Positions 9,861 to 18,589 of a stretch of DNA of 64,000 bases are shown here, one piece after another (within the stretch, counting starts at the first letter, position 1; every line of letters starts with the position of its first letter). The translations under genes were made by a program, and so were the position numbers. The notes below the pieces were generated by a model. The model was given only the letters and a program-made list of their open reading frames with translations, had not been told where the DNA came from and did not search any database. Source of the DNA: Pseudomonas knackmussii B13. Its GTDB lineage: Bacteria > Pseudomonadota > Gammaproteobacteria > Pseudomonadales > Pseudomonadaceae. The stretch covers positions 5,711,501 through 5,775,500 of the forward strand of contig NZ_HG322950.1 of the NCBI RefSeq assembly GCF_000689415.1. The letters are read 5' to 3'.

Positions 9861-10200
9861 TAACTGGTCTATTGCAGGGGCTGTGCCAATTTCACGGAAA
9901 CGCTCTCCAACAGCCCGCCCTAGAGGCTGCAGGCCAGAATTCACGCGGCCTTCAGCCCAGCGTCAGGCATGCCGCCCGCGCTGCCGGCGGTGGCAGAAGC
10001 GTCCGCAACGAATGGCCGAAAAGGCGCCCTGCTAGTGCACGCGCACCAAATTCGTACGCGCTAGAAGGCGGAGATACCCACAGCCTGCTTTCCACAGATG
10101 GGCTGGAGAAGCCTTGGGACGGCCTGTGGATGAATGGCTGGAAGCCCGGTGGGGCAAGGCCCGCAGCGCCCTGATCAAGAACGGCCCAGGGCAGAACGCA
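9861..10200. other. Intergenic stretch after the tandem array
   Basis: About 340 bp with no credible gene, RNA or strong dyad. Open frames here are extensions of frames through the repeats or shadows of secB. Confidence 0.4.
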
Positions 10201-10207
10201 GGCAAAA

Positions 10208-10236
10208 GAAAAGGCGCCCTGGGGCGCCTTTCTTGT
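10208..10236 (-). terminator. Terminator of the secB operon
   Basis: Stem AAAGGCGCCC / GGGCGCCTTT with a TG loop at 10210-10232. On the minus strand it is followed by TTCTTTTGCC. It lies just after the secB stop. Confidence 0.8.
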
Positions 10237-10248
10237 TCGCAGCGGACC

Positions 10249-10734
10249 TTACTGGACCGAAGGAATCTCGCCGGAAGCCTGCATGCGGGCGATTTCCTGG
10301 GCGTAGAGGGCGTCGAAGTTCACCGGCGAGAGCATCAGCGCCGGGAACGAACCGCGTACCACCAGGCTGTCCAGGGTCTCGCGGGCATACGGGAAGAGGA
10401 TGTTCGGGCAGAAGGCGCCGAGGGTGTGGCTCATGCTGGAGGCATCCAGGCCACTGATCAGGAAGATGCCGGCCTGCTGCACCTCGACGATGAAGGCGGT
10501 CTCTTCCTTGTTCTTGACGGTCACGGAGACGGTCAGCACCACTTCGTAGAAGTCACCGTCCAGCTGCTTCTGGCGGGTGTTCAGGTCCATGCTGATCGAC
10601 GGTTGCCATTCCTGGCGGAAGATTTCCGGAGCCTTGGGCGCTTCGAAGGACAGGTCGCGCACATAGATGCGCTGCAGCGAGAACTGCGGAGCGTTTTCTT
10701 GTTCGTTGGCGACGTTGCTAGCTTGCTCAGTCAT
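10249..10734 (-). CDS. secB: Protein-export chaperone SecB
   Basis: Cytoplasmic tetrameric chaperone that keeps preproteins unfolded and passes them to SecA. 161 residues, typical. The conserved core SLQRIYVRDLSFEAPKAPEIF and the C-terminal FPYARETLDSLVVRGSFPALMLSPVNFDALY are intact. It is the last gene of a minus-strand group with grxC (40 bp upstream) and the rhodanese-like gene, the order found in many gammaproteobacteria. Confidence 0.98.
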   Translation of the reverse strand: MTEQASNVANEQENAPQFSLQRIYVRDLSFEAPKAPEIFRQEWQPSISMDLNTRQKQLDGDFYEVVLTVSVTVKNKEETAFIVEVQQAGIFLISGLDASSMSHTLGAFCPNILFPYARETLDSLVVRGSFPALMLSPVNFDALYAQEIARMQASGEIPSVQ

Positions 10735-10774
10735 TTCAGGACCTTCTTATGGCTCGTTTGCAGTAGTGATGGGA

Positions 10775-11029
10775 TCACGCCGAAAGCAGCGTATCCAGCT
10801 TGCCCGCGCGTTCCAGCGCGTAGAGATCGTCGCAGCCACCGACGTGGGTGCTGCCGATCCAGATTTGCGGTACCGAGGTGCGACCGGCCTTGCGGCTCAT
10901 TTCCGCGCGCAGGTCGGGCTGGCCGTCCACGCCGATCTCTTGGTAGGCCACGCCCTTCTTGTCCAGCAGCGCCTTGGCGCGGATGCAGAACGGGCACCAG
11001 GCCGTCGTATATATCAGAACCGCCTGCAT
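10775..11029 (-). CDS. grxC: Glutaredoxin 3
   Basis: 84-residue dithiol glutaredoxin using glutathione to reduce disulfides. The active site is CPFC at residues 12-15 (TTAWCPFCIRAK), with the cis-Pro TSVPQIWI and the glutathione-binding GGCDDLYALE. It starts one base after the rhodanese-like stop codon and is followed by secB, so the three are very likely co-transcribed. Confidence 0.96.
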   Translation of the reverse strand: MQAVLIYTTAWCPFCIRAKALLDKKGVAYQEIGVDGQPDLRAEMSRKAGRTSVPQIWIGSTHVGGCDDLYALERAGKLDTLLSA

Positions 11030-11030
11030 T

Positions 11031-11453
11031 TCACTTCACCAGGGGCAGATTGTCGCCGCGCCAGGTGCTGATGCCGCCGGACAGCTTGGCCACGGTGTAG
11101 CCGGCCTTCGCCAGCACGCCGCACCAGGTGCCCGAATGCTGGCCCATGGAGTCGACCACGATGATGGTCTTGCCCTTGTGCTTGTCCAGCTCGCTCATGC
11201 GGCTGTTCAGCTTGTCCGAGGGAATGTTCAGCGCGCCGGAAATGTGGCCGCTGGCGAATTCCTTGGCGGCACGGATATCCAGAACCACGGCCTGCTCGGC
11301 GTTCACCATCGCGGTCAGCTCGCGGGTGCTCAGGGCACGGCCGGCGCGGCGCATCTCATGGACAGCCAGCAGGACGAGAATACCCAGCAGGGCACCGACC
11401 AGCAGGTAGTGGTGGGTGGCGAATTCGATCAGACGGGGGAGGAACGAAGGCAT
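11031..11453 (-). CDS. Membrane-anchored rhodanese-like protein (YibN type) without catalytic Cys
   Basis: 140 residues from MPSFLPRLIEF; an in-frame ATG at 11465 would add four. A single transmembrane segment (HYLLVGALLGILVLLAVH) precedes a rhodanese domain (about 45-140) that faces the cytoplasm in YibN-type proteins. Where active rhodaneses have C-x-x-G-x-x-S, this one reads DSMGQHS: Asp replaces the nucleophilic Cys. The nearest Cys is ten residues later (GTWC). It is therefore probably not a classical sulfurtransferase. First gene of the rhodanese-grxC-secB operon, divergent from gpmI. Confidence 0.85.
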   Translation of the reverse strand: MPSFLPRLIEFATHHYLLVGALLGILVLLAVHEMRRAGRALSTRELTAMVNAEQAVVLDIRAAKEFASGHISGALNIPSDKLNSRMSELDKHKGKTIIVVDSMGQHSGTWCGVLAKAGYTVAKLSGGISTWRGDNLPLVK

Positions 11454-11599
11454 GGCGCAGGGCATCCACAGGTCAAAAATGCCGGCCAGTATACACGCGG
11501 CCTCCTGACGGCTGAACCCCGCGAAACATGGCGCCCGTCGCCCCCAGAAGGTAAAATGCCGCTCCTTTTCTGACCCCCGTTTTGGAAAGAGCCGCCCCT

Positions 11600-13135
11600 A
11601 TGACCGCATCGCCCAAACCCCTGGTCCTGATCATCCTGGACGGCTTCGGCCACAGCGACAGCCCCGAGTACAACGCCATCTTCGCCGCGAAGAAGCCGAA
11701 CCTCGACCGCCTGCTGGCCACCCAGCCGCACGGCCTGATCTCAGGTTCCGGCATGGACGTCGGGCTGCCGGACGGGCAGATGGGCAACTCCGAGGTCGGC
11801 CACATGAACCTCGGCGCCGGCCGTGTCGTCTACCAGGACTTCACCCGCGTGACCAAGGCCATCCGCGACGGCGAGTTCTTCACCAACCCGGTGCTGACCG
11901 GCGCTGTAGACAAGGCGGCGGGCGCCGGCAAGGCGGTGCATATCCTCGGCCTACTCTCCGAGGGCGGCGTACACAGCCACCAGGACCACCTGATCGCCAT
12001 GGCCGAACTGGCCGCCCAGCGTGGCGCCGAGAAGATCTACCTGCACGCCTTCCTCGACGGCCGCGATACTCCGCCCAAGAGCGCCGAGCCCTCGCTGAAG
12101 CTGCTCGACGACACCTTCGCGCGCATCGGCAAGGGCCGCACCGCGAGCATCATCGGCCGCTACTTCGCCATGGACCGCGACAACCGCTGGGACCGCGTCG
12201 AAGCCGCCTACAACCTGATCACCGAAGGCACCGCCGAATTCTCCGCGGCCAACGCCGTGGAAGCGCTGAACGCCGCCTACGAGCGCGGTGAGAGCGACGA
12301 GTTCGTCAAAGCCACCCGTATCGGCGACGCCGTAAAGGTGGAAGACGGTGATGCCGTGGTCTTCATGAACTTCCGCGCCGACCGCGCCCGCGAACTGTCG
12401 CGCGCCTTCGTCGAGGCGGACTTCAAGGAATTCCCGCGCCAGCGCGCCCTGAAGCTGGCCGAGTTCGTGATGCTCACCCAGTACCAGGCGAGCATCCCCG
12501 CGCCCAGCGCCTTCAAGCCGGAGTCCCTGGACAACGTGCTCGGCGAATACCTGGCGAAGAACGGCAAGACCCAGCTGCGCATCGCCGAGACCGAGAAGTA
12601 CGCCCACGTCACCTTCTTCTTCTCCGGCGGCCGCGAAGAGCCGTTCGAGGGCGAAGAGCGCATCCTCATCCCGTCGCCCAAGGTCGCCACCTATGACCTG
12701 CAGCCGGAAATGAGCGCCCCCGAAGTGACCGACCGCATCGTCGAGGCCATCGAGAACCAGCGCTTCGACGTGATCATCGTCAACTACGCCAACGGCGACA
12801 TGGTCGGCCACACCGGCGTGTTCGAGGCCGCGGTCAAGGCCGTGGAGTGCCTGGACACCTGCGTCGGCCGCATCGCGGCCGCGCTGGAGAAGGTTGGCGG
12901 CGAAGCCCTGATCACCGCCGACCACGGCAACGTCGAGCAGATGGAAGACGCCATGACCGGCCAGGCGCACACCGCGCACACCTGCGAGCCGGTGCCCTTC
13001 ATCTACGTCGGCAAGCGCAAGCTGAGCGTCCGCGAAGGCGGCGTGCTGGCCGACGTGGCGCCGACGATGCTGACCTTGATGGGCCTGCCGGTGCCGGCGG
13101 AGATGGGCGGCCACTCCATCATCACCCTGGAGTGA
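11600..13135 (+). CDS. gpmI: 2,3-bisphosphoglycerate-independent phosphoglycerate mutase
   Basis: Interconverts 3- and 2-phosphoglycerate in glycolysis and gluconeogenesis; Mn-dependent, alkaline-phosphatase fold. 511 residues. It begins with the metal-binding LVLIILDGFGHSD. The phospho-accepting Ser64 is in GQMGNSEVGHMNLGAGR. The second-lobe motifs GRYFAMDRDNRWDR, NFRADRARE and TADHGNVEQM are all intact. The ATG at 11600 follows ggaaagag; the frame opens at 11582 with a less likely start. envC and ctpA follow in the same direction, as in other Pseudomonas. Confidence 0.98.
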   Translation: MTASPKPLVLIILDGFGHSDSPEYNAIFAAKKPNLDRLLATQPHGLISGSGMDVGLPDGQMGNSEVGHMNLGAGRVVYQDFTRVTKAIRDGEFFTNPVLTGAVDKAAGAGKAVHILGLLSEGGVHSHQDHLIAMAELAAQRGAEKIYLHAFLDGRDTPPKSAEPSLKLLDDTFARIGKGRTASIIGRYFAMDRDNRWDRVEAAYNLITEGTAEFSAANAVEALNAAYERGESDEFVKATRIGDAVKVEDGDAVVFMNFRADRARELSRAFVEADFKEFPRQRALKLAEFVMLTQYQASIPAPSAFKPESLDNVLGEYLAKNGKTQLRIAETEKYAHVTFFFSGGREEPFEGEERILIPSPKVATYDLQPEMSAPEVTDRIVEAIENQRFDVIIVNYANGDMVGHTGVFEAAVKAVECLDTCVGRIAAALEKVGGEALITADHGNVEQMEDAMTGQAHTAHTCEPVPFIYVGKRKLSVREGGVLADVAPTMLTLMGLPVPAEMGGHSIITLE

Positions 13136-13250
13136 CCCGCAGCACGGCACGGGCGGCGTGACGCTTTTCACTCGCCGCTCGCGCCGTGCAGCTTGTAACC
13201 AATTTTTTATGCATACTAGGCCGACCTTTTCTCCAGGTGCCCGCCACCCC

Positions 13251-14537
13251 ATGCATCGCGCCCTCTCCTCCCTGCTGCTGATCTGTCTGCTGAGCCCGCT
13301 GGTAGCCTTCGCCGACGACCGCGCCGACACCCAGCGGCAGATCGAGCAGACGCAGAAAGACATCGCCGAGCTGAAGAAGACCCTCAGCGGCATCCAGGAA
13401 GAGAAGTCCGGGGTGCAGAAGCAGCTCAAGTCCACCGAGACCCAGATGGGCGACCTCGAGAAGCAGGTCAAGGCCCTGCAGGACGAGCTGGAGAAGAGCG
13501 AAAAGGAGCTGCAGCGCCTGGACGAGGAGAAAAAAAAACTCCAGGGCGCGCGCCTTGAACAGCAACGACTGATCGCCATCCAGGCGCGAGCCGCGTACCA
13601 GAGCGGGCGCCAGGAATACCTCAAGCTGCTGCTGAACCAGGAACATCCCGAGAAGTTCAGCCGCACCCTCAACTACTACGACTACATCAACCGCGCGCGC
13701 CTGGATCAGCTGAAGGAATTCAACGAGACCCTGCGCCAGCTGGATAACGTCGAGCAGGACATCGCCAGCCAGAAGAGCCAGCAGCTGGCCCAGCAGCAGG
13801 ACCTCGAAGCCCGTCGCCAGCAACTGGCCGAGGCCCGTAAGGAGCGCCAGGAAGCCCTGGCCAAGCTGAACAGCGACTACAGCAGCGGCGACAAGAAGCT
13901 CAAGGACCGAGAGCAGGCCCAGGCCGAGCTGAACAAGGTCCTCAAGACCATCGAGGAAACCCTCGCCCGCCAGGCCCGCGAAGCCGAAGAGGCGCGCCAG
14001 AAGGCCCTCGCCGCGGAACGCGAGCGCGCCCGCCTGGAGCGCGAGAACGCCAAGAACGACGCCGACGTGAAGCCGAGCAAACGCGCCGACTACAGCGGCC
14101 CGCTGGTGGCCAGCGGCGCCGGTTTCGGCGGTGCCTTCGACTCGGCGCGCGGCAAGCTGCCCTGGCCGGTCAACGGCCGCATCCTGGCGCGCTTCGGCAG
14201 CCCGCGTGGCGACGACCCCCGGGCGACCTGGGACGGCGTGCTGATCGGCGCCAGCTCCGGCAGCCCGGTCCGGGCCGTGCACGGCGGACGCGTGGTATTC
14301 GCCGACTGGCTGCGCGGCGCCGGGCTACTGGTGATCCTCGACCACGGTGGTGGATACCTGAGCCTTTATGGTCATAATCAGAGTCTTCTGAAGGGCGCTG
14401 GCGACACGGTCAAGGCTGGCGATCCCATCGCCACGGTCGGCGCCAGCGGCGGACAGAACACTCCGGCGGTGTATTTCGCCATTCGTCATCAGGGTCGCCC
14501 GACGGACCCAACCATCTGGTGCCGCACGCAGGGATAG
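13251..14537 (+). CDS. envC: Murein hydrolase activator EnvC (degenerate LytM domain)
   Basis: Periplasmic activator of septal amidases, linked to FtsEX. 428 residues. A signal peptide (LLLICLLSPLVAFA) precedes a long coiled coil rich in K/E/Q (about 22-270) and a C-terminal M23/LytM domain (about 300-428). The zinc ligands of active LytM enzymes are missing (WDGVLIGA where H-x-G-x-D is expected; VYFAIR where HxH is expected), as in EnvC, so it activates rather than cuts. The ATG at 13251 begins the signal peptide. ctpA follows 27 bp later. Confidence 0.93.
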   Translation: MHRALSSLLLICLLSPLVAFADDRADTQRQIEQTQKDIAELKKTLSGIQEEKSGVQKQLKSTETQMGDLEKQVKALQDELEKSEKELQRLDEEKKKLQGARLEQQRLIAIQARAAYQSGRQEYLKLLLNQEHPEKFSRTLNYYDYINRARLDQLKEFNETLRQLDNVEQDIASQKSQQLAQQQDLEARRQQLAEARKERQEALAKLNSDYSSGDKKLKDREQAQAELNKVLKTIEETLARQAREAEEARQKALAAERERARLERENAKNDADVKPSKRADYSGPLVASGAGFGGAFDSARGKLPWPVNGRILARFGSPRGDDPRATWDGVLIGASSGSPVRAVHGGRVVFADWLRGAGLLVILDHGGGYLSLYGHNQSLLKGAGDTVKAGDPIATVGASGGQNTPAVYFAIRHQGRPTDPTIWCRTQG

Positions 14538-14564
14538 GCCGCGGACACGCCTTAGGAGCCCAAC

Positions 14565-15872
14565 ATGTCGCAACGCTTCCGTCTCATCACCCTGGCCCTG
14601 CTGCTCGGCGTCGGAGCGGCCCAGGCCGCCGGGACGCCGCCCGCCGCAGCGCCAGCCGCGGCCAACGGCAAGGAGGCGCCGCTGCCGCTGGATGAGTTGC
14701 GCACATTCGCCGAAGTGCTCGACCGGGTGAAAGCCGCCTACGTCGAACCGGTGGACGACAAGACCCTGCTGGAGAATGCCATCAAGGGCATGCTCAGCAA
14801 CCTCGACCCGCACTCGGCCTACCTCGATCCGGAAGAGTTCGCCGACCTGCAGGAAAGCACCAGCGGCGAGTTCGGCGGCCTGGGCATCGAAGTAGGCACC
14901 GAGGATGGATTCATCAAGGTCATCTCGCCGATCGACGACACCCCCGCAGCAGCAGCCGGCATCCAGCCGGGCGACCTGATCGTGCAGATCGATGGCAAGC
15001 CGACCAAGGGCCAGTCGATGAACGAGGCGGTCGACAGCATGCGCGGCAAGGCCGGCTCGCCGATCACCCTGACCATCGTGCGTGGCGGCGGCAAGCCGTT
15101 CGACGTGCGCCTCAAGCGCGCCATCATCAAGGTCAAGAGCGTCAAGACCCAGCTGCTGGAGTCGAACTACGGCTACCTGCGGATCACCCAGTTCCAGGTC
15201 AACACCGGCGACGAAGTGGTCAAGGGCCTGGCGCAGCTGAAGAAGGACAACAAAGGCAAGCTCAAGGGTCTGGTCCTGGACCTGCGCAACAACCCCGGCG
15301 GCGTGCTGCAGTCCGCAGTGGAAGTGGCCGACGCCTTCCTCACCAAGGGCCTGATCGTCTACACCAAGGGCCGTATCGCCAACTCCGAGCTGCGCTTCAG
15401 CGCCGACCCGGCAGACCCAAGCGAAAACGTACCGGTGGTGGTGCTGATCAACGGTGGCACCGCCTCGGCGGCAGAAATCGTCTCCGGTGCCCTGCAGGAC
15501 CAGAAGCGCGCGATCCTCATGGGCACCGACAGCTTCGGCAAGGGCTCGGTGCAAACTGTGCTGCCGCTGAACAACGACCGCGCCCTGAAGCTCACCACCG
15601 CGCTCTACTACACCCCCAACGGCCGCTCCATCCAGGCCCAGGGCATCGTCCCGGACATCAAGGTCGAGCGCGCCAAGGTGACCCGCGAGCAGAGCGACTT
15701 CGAAGGCTTCAAGGAAGCCGACCTGCAGGGTCACCTGGCCAACGGCAACGGCGGCAAGGACCGTCCGACCCAGCCCGGCAAGGCCCCGGAAGCCGCGCCG
15801 CAGGACAGCGACTTCCAGCTGAGCCAGGCCCTCAGCCTGCTGAAAGGACTCAGCGTCAGCCGCGGCAACTGA
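14565..15872 (+). CDS. ctpA: Carboxyl-terminal processing protease CtpA (S41 family)
   Basis: Periplasmic serine protease of the S41/Prc family; in P. aeruginosa CtpA degrades peptidoglycan cross-link hydrolases. 435 residues with a signal peptide ending near AQAAG. A PDZ domain covers about 95-180 (GLGIEVGTEDGFIKVISPID). The Ser-Lys dyad is Ser301 in GGTASAAEIVSG and Lys326 in DSFGKGSVQT, 25 residues apart as expected. Good ribosome site (taggagccc). It sits between envC and the yibQ-like gene, consistent with a cell-wall remodelling operon. Confidence 0.96.
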   Translation: MSQRFRLITLALLLGVGAAQAAGTPPAAAPAAANGKEAPLPLDELRTFAEVLDRVKAAYVEPVDDKTLLENAIKGMLSNLDPHSAYLDPEEFADLQESTSGEFGGLGIEVGTEDGFIKVISPIDDTPAAAAGIQPGDLIVQIDGKPTKGQSMNEAVDSMRGKAGSPITLTIVRGGGKPFDVRLKRAIIKVKSVKTQLLESNYGYLRITQFQVNTGDEVVKGLAQLKKDNKGKLKGLVLDLRNNPGGVLQSAVEVADAFLTKGLIVYTKGRIANSELRFSADPADPSENVPVVVLINGGTASAAEIVSGALQDQKRAILMGTDSFGKGSVQTVLPLNNDRALKLTTALYYTPNGRSIQAQGIVPDIKVERAKVTREQSDFEGFKEADLQGHLANGNGGKDRPTQPGKAPEAAPQDSDFQLSQALSLLKGLSVSRGN

Positions 15873-15875
15873 CCC

Positions 15876-16640
15876 ATGCGCCAGGCACGGCTGCTGTTCG
15901 GCCTGTGCCTGGCCGCCCTCCTCGGCCCGGCACAGGGCGTCGCGCAACCGCTACTCAGCGTGGTGATCGACGACCTCGGGCAAAACCTTCCCCGCGACCG
16001 CCAGGTCTTCGACCTGCCCGCCCCGGTGGCCATGGCGATCATGCCGGACACCCCGCACGCCGCCGAACTGGCCCGCGAAGCGCACCAGCGCGGACGCACG
16101 CTGCTCCTGCACCTGCCGATGGACCCGGCCGGCGGCCCCTACGCCTGGCGCCCGGAACTACCGCCCGCGGAACTCTCCCAGCGGCTCGCCGCCGCACTGG
16201 CGGCAGTGCCCTACGTGCAGGGTGTGAACAACCATGAAGGCAGCCGCATGACCGCCGACCGCGCCGGCATGGGCCTGCTGATGCAGGACCTGCAGCAGCG
16301 CCATCTGTTCTTCCTCGACAGCCGCACCAGCGCCGCCACCGTGGCCGCCGCCGAAGCGCAGAAAGTCGGCCTGGCGAGCCTGTCGCGCGACGTGTTCCTC
16401 GACGACCAGCCAGACGAAGCGGATGTCGCCCGCCAGCTACAAGTCGGTATCGAACTGGCACGCAAGCAAGGCACGGCCCTGCTGATCGGCCATCCGAAGC
16501 CGGCCACCCTCAAGGTACTGGCGCGCGAGCTACCGAAGCTGAAGGCCGCCGGCGTGGAACTCGTGGAGCCGAATCTGCTGATCGCCGAGCGCGGCAACCG
16601 CGCCATGGCCGCGCACGGGAAGAACGGCATCTACCGCTGA
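15876..16640 (+). CDS. Divergent polysaccharide deacetylase family protein (YibQ type)
   Basis: 254 residues. A signal peptide (RLLFGLCLAALLGPAQGVA) is followed by a NodB-like fold: LSVVIDDLGQN, PVAMAIMPDTPHAAELAREA, LLLHLPMDP and GVNNHEGSRMTADRAGM. This is the YibQ/DUF610 family, predicted periplasmic sugar or peptidoglycan deacetylases. Asp-Asp and His metal-ligand candidates are present, but the activity is unproven. The start is 3 bp after ctpA, so it is likely co-translated with the envC-ctpA operon. Confidence 0.88.
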   Translation: MRQARLLFGLCLAALLGPAQGVAQPLLSVVIDDLGQNLPRDRQVFDLPAPVAMAIMPDTPHAAELAREAHQRGRTLLLHLPMDPAGGPYAWRPELPPAELSQRLAAALAAVPYVQGVNNHEGSRMTADRAGMGLLMQDLQQRHLFFLDSRTSAATVAAAEAQKVGLASLSRDVFLDDQPDEADVARQLQVGIELARKQGTALLIGHPKPATLKVLARELPKLKAAGVELVEPNLLIAERGNRAMAAHGKNGIYR

Positions 16641-16660
16641 CGCCCGCGAAACGCCTTTCC

Positions 16661-16728
16661 TGTAGGAGCGAGCTTGCTCGCGAACCAACCCCGCAGCGAG
16701 GCCGTTCGCGAGCAAGCTCGCTCCTACA
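16661..16728. repeat. REP pair (REPIN) in head-to-head orientation
   Basis: Two arms of 24 bp (16661-16684 and 16705-16728) are perfect inverted copies around a 20-bp spacer. The arm contains GGAGCGAGCTTGCTCGCG, the common Pseudomonas REP core. Such doublets are non-autonomous elements moved by RAYT transposases. Here it sits between convergent genes, where it may also act as a bidirectional terminator. Confidence 0.9.
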
Positions 16729-16736
16729 AAGGCGCC

Positions 16737-17500
16737 TTAGAGGTAGTTCTTGGTGATCTGCTCGACGACTCCCTCGGCGCGCATCTGGTCGAGGGCCTTC
16801 TGCAGGCGCTGCACCACCTCGTCGGGAGTGTCCTTGTTCAGTGCGAGGTAGAGTTCGCCTCGTTGAAGCGCAGCACCGTCTGCAGTCCGGTCACGCCTTC
16901 CTGCTTGGCCAGGTAGCGGCCGACGGGATCGGTGGTGGCCCAGAGGTCGATCTGCCCGTTCACCAACTTCTGCACGTTCTCCTGGTCGCGCAGCGCGTTG
17001 AGTACCGGGATGCCCTGGCTCTCCAGCGACTGGCTGACGGCATCGTTCTTGTAGGCGCCGAGCTTGTAATGGCCGGCTTCCTTGATGTCTTTCAGCGCGG
17101 TGATCTTGCTACCCGGCGCGGCAAGCACCACCCAGCCGGTCTTGGCCAGCGGCCCTACCCACTTGAACAGCGGCACCCGCTCGGGGGTGTAGGTAGTGGA
17201 GAACAGCCCGTAGTCCGGCCGATCGAGGGTCAGCTTGTACAGGCGGTCCCAGGGAAAGCGCAGGCTCAGGGTGTAGCCGATGCCGGCGCGCTTGAACATC
17301 TCGCGGACGATATCGGCGCTGATGCCGTCGATGCCGTCGTCGCGGGCGAAGTTCTTGTCGTCCACCGCCATGTTGAACGGCGGGAAGTTCTCGGTGAGCA
17401 GCACCACCTTGTAGTCGGCGGGCAGCTCGGCGCGGGCCGAGGCGGCCCCCAGCAGCAGCCCCAGGAAGAGGCCGCAGGTCTTGAGTTTCAGCATGGTCAT
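16737..17500 (-). pseudogene. Periplasmic amino acid-binding protein (family 3), frameshifted near C-terminus
   Basis: A signal peptide (LKTCGLFLGLLLGAASARA) is followed by a solute-binding protein family 3 domain very close to its neighbour (VVLLTENFPPFNMAVDDKNFA, FPWDRLYKLTLDRPDYGLFSTT). The frame stops at 16838 after RFNEANSTSH. If one G is restored near 16858, the frame continues as ELYLALNKDTPDEVVQRL and on to KNYL with a stop at 16737, matching the neighbour's C-terminus. So a single-base deletion, or a sequencing error, removes the last 39 or so residues of about 254. An alternative ATG is at 17494. Confidence 0.8.
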
Positions 17501-17637
17501 ACCGCTCGCTTGGTTATCGTTATGGCTAGCGGCATCCCTGCAGGTTGGACGTACTTCCCGACTCGTCCACCATCCCTGGAACAGCACCGGCAACGCCGGC
17601 TTTCGAGGCGCCGCTCCCCACGAGCGGCGCCGGCGAA

Positions 17638-18384
17638 TCACAGATAGCTCTTGAGCACCTCGTCGACGTAGCCTTCGGCGCGCATCTTGTCGAGCGCGGC
17701 CTGCAGCTTCTGCACGACCTCGTCGGGGGTTTCCTTGTTCAGTGCCAGGAACAGCTGGTCGCTGTTGAAACGCAGCGCAGTCTTCAGGCCGCTGACGCCC
17801 ACCTGCTTGGCGAGGTAGCGCCCGGCCGGATCGCCGCTGGCCCAGAAGTCGATCTCGCCGCTCTGCAGCTTCGTGGCGTTCTCCTGGTCGCGCAGCACCA
17901 GTTGCGGCTCGAAACCGTGCTGCTTGAGGTACTCGGCCATGGCGTCGCCCTTGTAGGCGCCGATCTTGTAGCGCTTGGCCTCGTCCAGGGTCTTCAGGGC
18001 AATGGTGCTGTCGCCGCGGGCCAGCAGGACCCAGTCGTCAGGGCCGATCGGGCCGACCCACTTGAAGGCGCTCTCGCGCTCGGGCAGGCGCGCGGTGGAG
18101 AACACGCCGTAGCCGGGCTTCTCCAGCGCCAGCTTGTAGATGCGGTCCCAGGGGAAGCGCAGGGTCATGCTGTACTTGATGCCGGCGCGCTTGAACATCT
18201 CGCGGACGATGTCCACCGCGATACCGTCGATGTTGTCTTCCTGGGCGAAGTTCTTGCCGTTGATGGCCATGTTGTAGGGCGGGAAGTTCTCCGTCAGCAG
18301 CACCATGCTGTAGTCGGGGTCCACGTCCGCGTGCGCTGCACCGGCCAGCAGCAGCGAGCAAGCCAGCAGAAGGCGTTTCAACAT
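17638..18384 (-). CDS. Periplasmic amino acid-binding protein (SBP family 3)
   Basis: 248 residues with a signal peptide (LKRLLLACSLLLAGAAHA). The type II periplasmic binding fold reads VLLTENFPPYNMAINGKNFA, DGIAVDIVREMFKRAGI and DFWASGDPAGRYLAKQ. It is an intact tandem paralogue of the frameshifted gene downstream. No permease or ATPase gene is adjacent, so it is an orphan binding or sensing protein; the ligand is unknown (polar amino acid by family). The start at 18384 follows ttaggact; the upstream in-frame ATG at 18519 is rejected because it precedes the signal peptide by 45 residues. Confidence 0.88.
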   Translation of the reverse strand: MLKRLLLACSLLLAGAAHADVDPDYSMVLLTENFPPYNMAINGKNFAQEDNIDGIAVDIVREMFKRAGIKYSMTLRFPWDRIYKLALEKPGYGVFSTARLPERESAFKWVGPIGPDDWVLLARGDSTIALKTLDEAKRYKIGAYKGDAMAEYLKQHGFEPQLVLRDQENATKLQSGEIDFWASGDPAGRYLAKQVGVSGLKTALRFNSDQLFLALNKETPDEVVQKLQAALDKMRAEGYVDEVLKSYL

Positions 18385-18519
18385 CGAGAAAAGTCCTAAG
18401 AGAAATCCGAAGGCGCGAAGCTTATCGCAAGTTTGCCAGCATTGACGCTTGCATCTTTCGGACCGCGTCACGCCTTGCGCAACGCTCTGCCACGCCCATT
18501 GCGGGAAGTGGAAAGACAC

Positions 18520-18552
18520 GGGGCCCGGCCGCCTTGCAGCAGACCGGGCCCC
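18520..18552 (-). terminator. Hairpin after hisF, probable terminator
   Basis: A 9-bp GC stem (GGGGCCCGG / CCGGGCCCC) encloses a 15-nt loop. On the minus strand it is followed by gtgtctttcc, a weak U-tract. It is placed 38 bp after the hisF stop. Confidence 0.5.
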
Positions 18553-18589
18553 GGTCGAAGATTGCGCGCCGACAGTGCGGCGGCAGCCC

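Noticed and set aside
9547..10035. Open frame through the tandem array, giving a repeat protein
   Set aside because: Unit lengths of 87, 89 and 90 bp are not all multiples of three, so the peptide repeat changes frame; no ribosome site.
11951..13672. 573-codon minus-strand frame opposite gpmI and envC
   Set aside because: Composition typical of an antisense shadow and it spans two well-supported genes.
14325..15947. 540-codon minus-strand frame opposite ctpA
   Set aside because: Shadow of ctpA codon bias; no domain pattern.
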